Of a DNA stretch of 35,485 nt, positions 32,550 through 35,485 are shown one piece after another. Source of the stretch: an uncultured bacterium (GTDB lineage: Bacteria; Actinomycetota; Actinomycetes; S36-B12); assembly GCA_903850745.1 (NCBI GenBank), contig CAINMH010000007.1, positions 1 through 35,485 of the forward strand, given 5' to 3'. The notes below the pieces were generated by a model. That model saw only the letters and a program-made list of their open reading frames with translations, was not told the DNA's origin and did no database searches. Positions within the stretch are counted from its first letter, which is position 1; every line of letters starts with the position of its first letter. Made by a program: the position numbers and the translations under genes.

Positions 32550-32594
32550 ATGACGCCGTCCGGTGAGAGCCTTGGACGGAGTGCGTACAGATGA
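32550..32594 (+). CDS. Leader ORF (14 residues) before intact prsW
   Basis: MTPSGESLGRSAYR, ending in a TGA that overlaps the prsW ATG as ATGA. There is no separate ribosome binding site for prsW, so protease translation probably depends on ribosomes that finish this ORF. The position, promoter spacing and overlap match the leader ORF of the truncated copy at 24093. Confidence 0.55.
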   Translation: MTPSGESLGRSAYR

Positions 32595-32764
32595 CATCCC
32601 AGTGGCTCGTGGCCACAGTCGTGCCGCTGGCGGTCCTGGCAGCCATCATCTTTCTTGGGCGCAACGGTCGACGTCTATGGCCCCTAGCTCTTATTGCCTT
32701 GCTCTGGGGCTTCGCTGACACCTACCTGATCATTTACGTCAACGACTGGTGGGCAGCGGCCTTC
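32591..32764 (+). repeat. Direct repeat copy 2 flanking the sugar island
   Basis: The 5' end of intact prsW, matching 24137-24310 at about 87 percent by hand count, with no gaps. Confidence 0.85.
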
Positions 32765-33661
32765 GGCATGAGCTCGCTCATTGTGCTCGGGGCCCCGATC
32801 GCTGAAGAAATTTCAAAAGCTGTGGTCCTGCCGTTTCTGTGCTTGTCACGCCGTGTGACCTGGTTTGTTGATGGAGCGGTCCTTGGTGCAGCAGCTGGCA
32901 CGGGCTTCGCGATTCGCGAGAACTGGGTCTATCTGCAAAACGCAGGGAGCGACGCAGGTCTGGGTCTGGCTTTGGCACGTGTGTCGTCTACTAACCTCAT
33001 GCACGCTGGCTGCACCGCCATCGTGGGAGCAGCGATCGTCCTGTCGTTCAGTCGAGGATGGGTTGCCCGTTTCGCGATTCCGCTGGGTGGACTCGTCATC
33101 GCAATCGTTCTCCACTCCATTTTCAATCGCCTCACCCAAATTGAGGGGATGCCAGCACTTCTCGTCACGGCCACGGGCGTGGGAGTGCTCGCTATTGCGG
33201 CTGCGATCGTGGCTTTGGGTTATCCGATCTCTGCTCGATGGGTGCGTGAAGACCTCTCTCGTACTGGCGCCACTGCGAGTGAGAAGGCAGCGCTCAGCGG
33301 GGGGAGCGTGGCCGAGATCCTCGACACCTTCGAGTCGCGTTACGGCTCGGATGCCGCAGCAAAGGCAGAAGAACTGGTGGCAGTACAGCGTCGGTTGGCC
33401 ATTGCCCACCATTCGGGGCGGACCAGCGCAGCCGAAATCGAGACACTTGAAGCCACAGCCGCCGGGATCCGCCGCGATATCGGATTGTTCGGCATGATGT
33501 GGCTCAGGTCGCACCTGCCGGTAGATGCGACCGAGTCAGGAATCTGGGCTTCGTTGGAAAATTCGGTGTCTGACGATGGACCCAGCGAATCCATACCCTC
33601 CGGACTCTGGGCCCGGCTCGGGGAAGTCACCACGACGCACGATGAGGAGGAGAAACGCTGA
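32591..33661 (+). CDS. PrsW-family intramembrane protease with cytosolic tail
   Basis: A 356-residue membrane protein of the PrsW group, which cleaves substrates such as anti-sigma factors inside the membrane. About eight helices fill the first 215 residues. The catalytic motifs are all present: APIAEEISKAV (EExxK, about 63-69), GTGFAIREN, NLMHAGCTAIVG and LHSIFNRL. The tail (about 216-356) is soluble and charged. It carries a repeated short motif, SGIWASLE (316-323) and SGLWARLG (337-344). The start overlaps the leader ORF, and its stop overlaps the next gene by one base. The substrate is unknown. Confidence 0.85.
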   Translation: MTSQWLVATVVPLAVLAAIIFLGRNGRRLWPLALIALLWGFADTYLIIYVNDWWAAAFGMSSLIVLGAPIAEEISKAVVLPFLCLSRRVTWFVDGAVLGAAAGTGFAIRENWVYLQNAGSDAGLGLALARVSSTNLMHAGCTAIVGAAIVLSFSRGWVARFAIPLGGLVIAIVLHSIFNRLTQIEGMPALLVTATGVGVLAIAAAIVALGYPISARWVREDLSRTGATASEKAALSGGSVAEILDTFESRYGSDAAAKAEELVAVQRRLAIAHHSGRTSAAEIETLEATAAGIRRDIGLFGMMWLRSHLPVDATESGIWASLENSVSDDGPSESIPSGLWARLGEVTTTHDEEEKR

Positions 33662-33867
33662 TGCTGTGTGCCCAATGCGAGGAGAGCGCCCGCGGCGTGT
33701 GCCGCTTTTGTGGGCGCGGCGTCTGCGCTACGCACCACGCGGCCATGCCCTTCATCATCACCGTCTTCGGCGATGACCCACCTCGATCGATCGTCGTGGG
33801 TGGAACTTTGTGGTGCCAGGTCTGCCGTCCCCAGCCCGAGCCCATCGCAATGCCGGAGCTCGCATGA
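33661..33867 (+). CDS. Small zinc-binding Cys-rich protein (DUF2180/B-box-like)
   Basis: A 68-residue protein with three CxxC units: Cys3/Cys6, Cys14/Cys17 and Cys52/Cys55, plus Cys22 and His25-His26 in CATHHA. This is a treble-clef or B-box-like zinc site, and the pattern recalls DUF2180 proteins, though I cannot confirm that. The start overlaps the prsW stop (TGATG), and its own stop overlaps the next start (ATGA). All three genes should be translated together. It may be an adaptor for the protease or its target. Confidence 0.75.
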   Translation: MLCAQCEESARGVCRFCGRGVCATHHAAMPFIITVFGDDPPRSIVVGGTLWCQVCRPQPEPIAMPELA

Positions 33868-34193
33868 GTGCCGACGGTATGTTCAATCGGCTAGGCGATC
33901 GACTCGCGCAGAATGAAAGCGGCGACGTGCCGGTCACCATGTCCGACCTCCTTGACCTCCCCGATGACCAACGCACGGTGGTGCGTGAGGTGATGCGGTC
34001 AAGTGACCCAATGACCCCCGGAGAAGTCGCCGATGCACTCGAATGGCCACTGCCCGACGTGGAGCGTCTGCTCGGCGACCTCAGCCTGCTAGGAATGGTC
34101 GAAGTAGTCGACGGACGCATCAAGGTGTCACCGATGCATCGCACTACTCGTGCCACGCCGGGTGGACTTTGGGGCCTACTCGACGAACTGTGA
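33864..34193 (+). CDS. Winged-helix-like small protein, prsW operon
   Basis: A 109-residue protein. The centre, LPDDQRTVVREVMRSSDPMT followed by PGEVADALEWPLPDVERLLGDL, reads like a helix-turn-helix wing domain: two helices, a recognition-like helix, then LGMVEVVDGRIKVSP as a wing. It may bind DNA or protein. The last ten residues, GGLWGLLDEL, repeat the motif seen twice in the PrsW tail. The frame is open back to 33810, but the ATGA overlap with the previous stop sets the start at 33864. Confidence 0.7.
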   Translation: MSADGMFNRLGDRLAQNESGDVPVTMSDLLDLPDDQRTVVREVMRSSDPMTPGEVADALEWPLPDVERLLGDLSLLGMVEVVDGRIKVSPMHRTTRATPGGLWGLLDEL

Positions 34194-34206
34194 ACGCACC
34201 GCCGCC

Positions 34207-35485
34207 TTAGAGCAAGCAGACTTTGCGTGTCTTGCCGGAAATCTTCTTGGAGATGCAGACGTTGTTGCCGCTGATGTAGGTCGACGGACTCCCAAAGCGT
34301 TTCCAGCCCCCGAGCCCGTAGTAGGCATCCGCCTCCACGTTTTCGTACTTAATGGAAGCGTTCACGGCGCTGAGGTAGTCAATCGTCACGGTTCCACCAA
34401 ACTCGGCTTTCAGCCCGAGCGTGCTATTGCCCACTTGGCTCGAGCCCGACACCGTGCCAGTCAGGTCAAAGCTCTGCATCTGAATGCCGCCCAGGGCGAA
34501 GGCCACGCTGGTGTCTCGTAGTGAGAAGCCCGCGGCGCCGATGGTGCCAATTCGTGCCGACCCATTGAGAGATGGAGGCGAGTTAGTGTTGATTGCAATC
34601 CAGACGTCGGTGTCTACGCCGATGACCTCACCGCGGAAAGTGACGGAGAATCCAGCAGGAACTATGTAGGTGCCTACCGTGCAACCGAGAGGCGCGGCAT
34701 ACATCTGCACGTAGGTAGCCGATATGAGTCCTGGACCTAGATCAATCACCTTCGTTGTTCCATCGGGGTCGCCAATCGCAATCTCGAAACACGGCGCTGT
34801 GAGCACCAGATTGGCGACAAACTTGATGGGGATGTCGGCACCCGACGAATTTGAGTTATTCATGAGCCGCGCCATGTTGCCGCTGAGCACTCCATCGCCA
34901 GCAAGACCAATACCGAGCGGCACCCCTGACGTGCTTATAGAGCCGCTGATGGCGAAACCGTTGAGGTCTAGACCGCTGATGCCGACTACATTGGGCCACA
35001 CCGACCTGCCATCGAGTCCGTTTGCCGATATCGAAAGATTAATCTCCTGCTTTGTGAATTCGTAAGTGATTTTTGCACTCACCGCGATATCCCGCACATT
35101 CCCCGACCTGCCGGAGATGGAGAGCAGGCCGTTTTGAGCGAAGCTGAACGCGGCCTGAAGCTTATCTGGGTTGGTGTTTAGCGATACCGAGATAGTGGCG
35201 GGGGTAAACGAGAACGTGTAGTCATCTGAGAAACTCGGCAACTTCACGCCGTCAGGAATCGTCCAGCCGGCTGTGATGTTGCCATTCGATGTGTACATCA
35301 TGAACATGCCCTCTTTGCCCACGGGAATGTCGAACACTTTCCCTTTGAGGCCCGGCAAGCCCACGAGTGCGGGGAAGGAGATGTTGTTCGAGGCGACACC
35401 AAGCACCATCGTGCGCCTAGGAACTTTGAGAGTATTGCCGTAGATCGTTGCCAGCGTGTCTTCGGCGTTGAAGTAGGCGAAGTCC
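34207..35485 (-). CDS. Large beta-rich, probably secreted protein (3' part only)
   Basis: The frame is open to the window edge, at least 425 residues, so the start lies outside. A Met at 35409 is not a convincing start because coding sequence (YFNAEDTLATIYG) continues upstream. The protein is rich in Gly, Ser, Thr, Asn and Val, with alternating hydrophobic residues, as in extracellular beta-sandwich or beta-helix proteins. Only a few cysteines are seen, four of them toward the C terminus. The end, NNVCISKKISGKTRKVCLL, is basic. No named domain recognised. It converges with the prsW operon, with 13 bases between stops. Confidence 0.7.
   Translation of the reverse strand, partial: DFAYFNAEDTLATIYGNTLKVPRRTMVLGVASNNISFPALVGLPGLKGKVFDIPVGKEGMFMMYTSNGNITAGWTIPDGVKLPSFSDDYTFSFTPATISVSLNTNPDKLQAAFSFAQNGLLSISGRSGNVRDIAVSAKITYEFTKQEINLSISANGLDGRSVWPNVVGISGLDLNGFAISGSISTSGVPLGIGLAGDGVLSGNMARLMNNSNSSGADIPIKFVANLVLTAPCFEIAIGDPDGTTKVIDLGPGLISATYVQMYAAPLGCTVGTYIVPAGFSVTFRGEVIGVDTDVWIAINTNSPPSLNGSARIGTIGAAGFSLRDTSVAFALGGIQMQSFDLTGTVSGSSQVGNSTLGLKAEFGGTVTIDYLSAVNASIKYENVEADAYYGLGGWKRFGSPSTYISGNNVCISKKISGKTRKVCLL

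Noticed and set aside
24137-32764. Composite transposon or integrase-driven element
   Set aside because: No transposase, integrase, tRNA target or terminal inverted repeats were seen; the repeats are coding prsW sequence at about 87 percent identity, which fits homologous or illegitimate recombination better.
32846-33514. Long open frames on both strands within prsW
   Set aside because: They follow the codon bias of prsW in other frames and show no family motif.

Overview
The window looks like a chromosomal segment of a free-living, probably mycothiol-using actinobacterium (class Actinomycetia). The GC content looks moderately high. Marker genes are a WhiB1-type iron-sulfur protein, a SigR/SigH-RsrA redox pair, the 24-residue ribosomal protein bL37, a PdtaS-type histidine kinase, a RipA-like NlpC/P60 hydrolase behind a cyclic-di-AMP riboswitch, and a DtxR/IdeR-type iron box. 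The order aroA-rsgA, SRAP, sigR, rsrA, bL37, biotinyl carrier, pdtaS, whiB1 matches the Mycobacterium sigH-whiB1 neighbourhood as I know it. I cannot name the genus. An aquatic actinobacterium is a guess only.

Layout. Positions 90-1418 hold an FTR1 iron permease with an iron box and a VOC-fold protein, both on the minus strand. Positions 1545-2860 hold a c-di-AMP riboswitch and the peptidoglycan hydrolase it should control. Positions 2876-8512, minus strand, hold a diverged HisA-like barrel, a thiamine ABC transporter (thiB-thiP-thiQ) behind a TPP riboswitch, a ChrA transporter and a 48-residue small protein. Positions 8778-12320 hold an SGNH hydrolase, a cytochrome P450, histidinol phosphatase and a DUF2231 membrane protein. 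Positions 12326-18919 are the conserved aroA-to-whiB1 core. Positions 19149-24003 hold a lipid kinase, two small membrane proteins, a crotonase, an SDR-DUF2867 protein, a DUF4287 protein and a YciI-like protein.

Positions 24093-32594 look like an accessory island. It holds a ribose-type sugar ABC importer (binding protein, double ATPase, two permeases) with a zinc alcohol dehydrogenase and two short-chain dehydrogenases that resemble butanediol or polyol dehydrogenases. It is bracketed by two copies of the 5' end of a PrsW-type protease gene: a truncated copy at 24137 and the intact gene at 32591. Each copy is preceded by its own tiny leader ORF whose stop overlaps the protease start. The intact gene forms a tight operon with a small zinc-binding protein and a winged-helix-like protein. 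The window closes with the 3' part of a large beta-rich protein on the minus strand.

Regulation is unusually readable. Two riboswitches are visible, and their 3' ends contain the ribosome binding site. At least thirteen ORFs have a TAnnnT -10 hexamer placed 6-8 nt before the start codon, which implies leaderless transcripts. A SigR-type promoter precedes sigR, and a CRP-like palindrome precedes whiB1. The best candidates for something undescribed are the PrsW operon with its leader ORF and a GLW motif shared by two of its proteins, and the island boundary built from prsW fragments. No rRNA, tRNA, CRISPR array or transposase was recognised.
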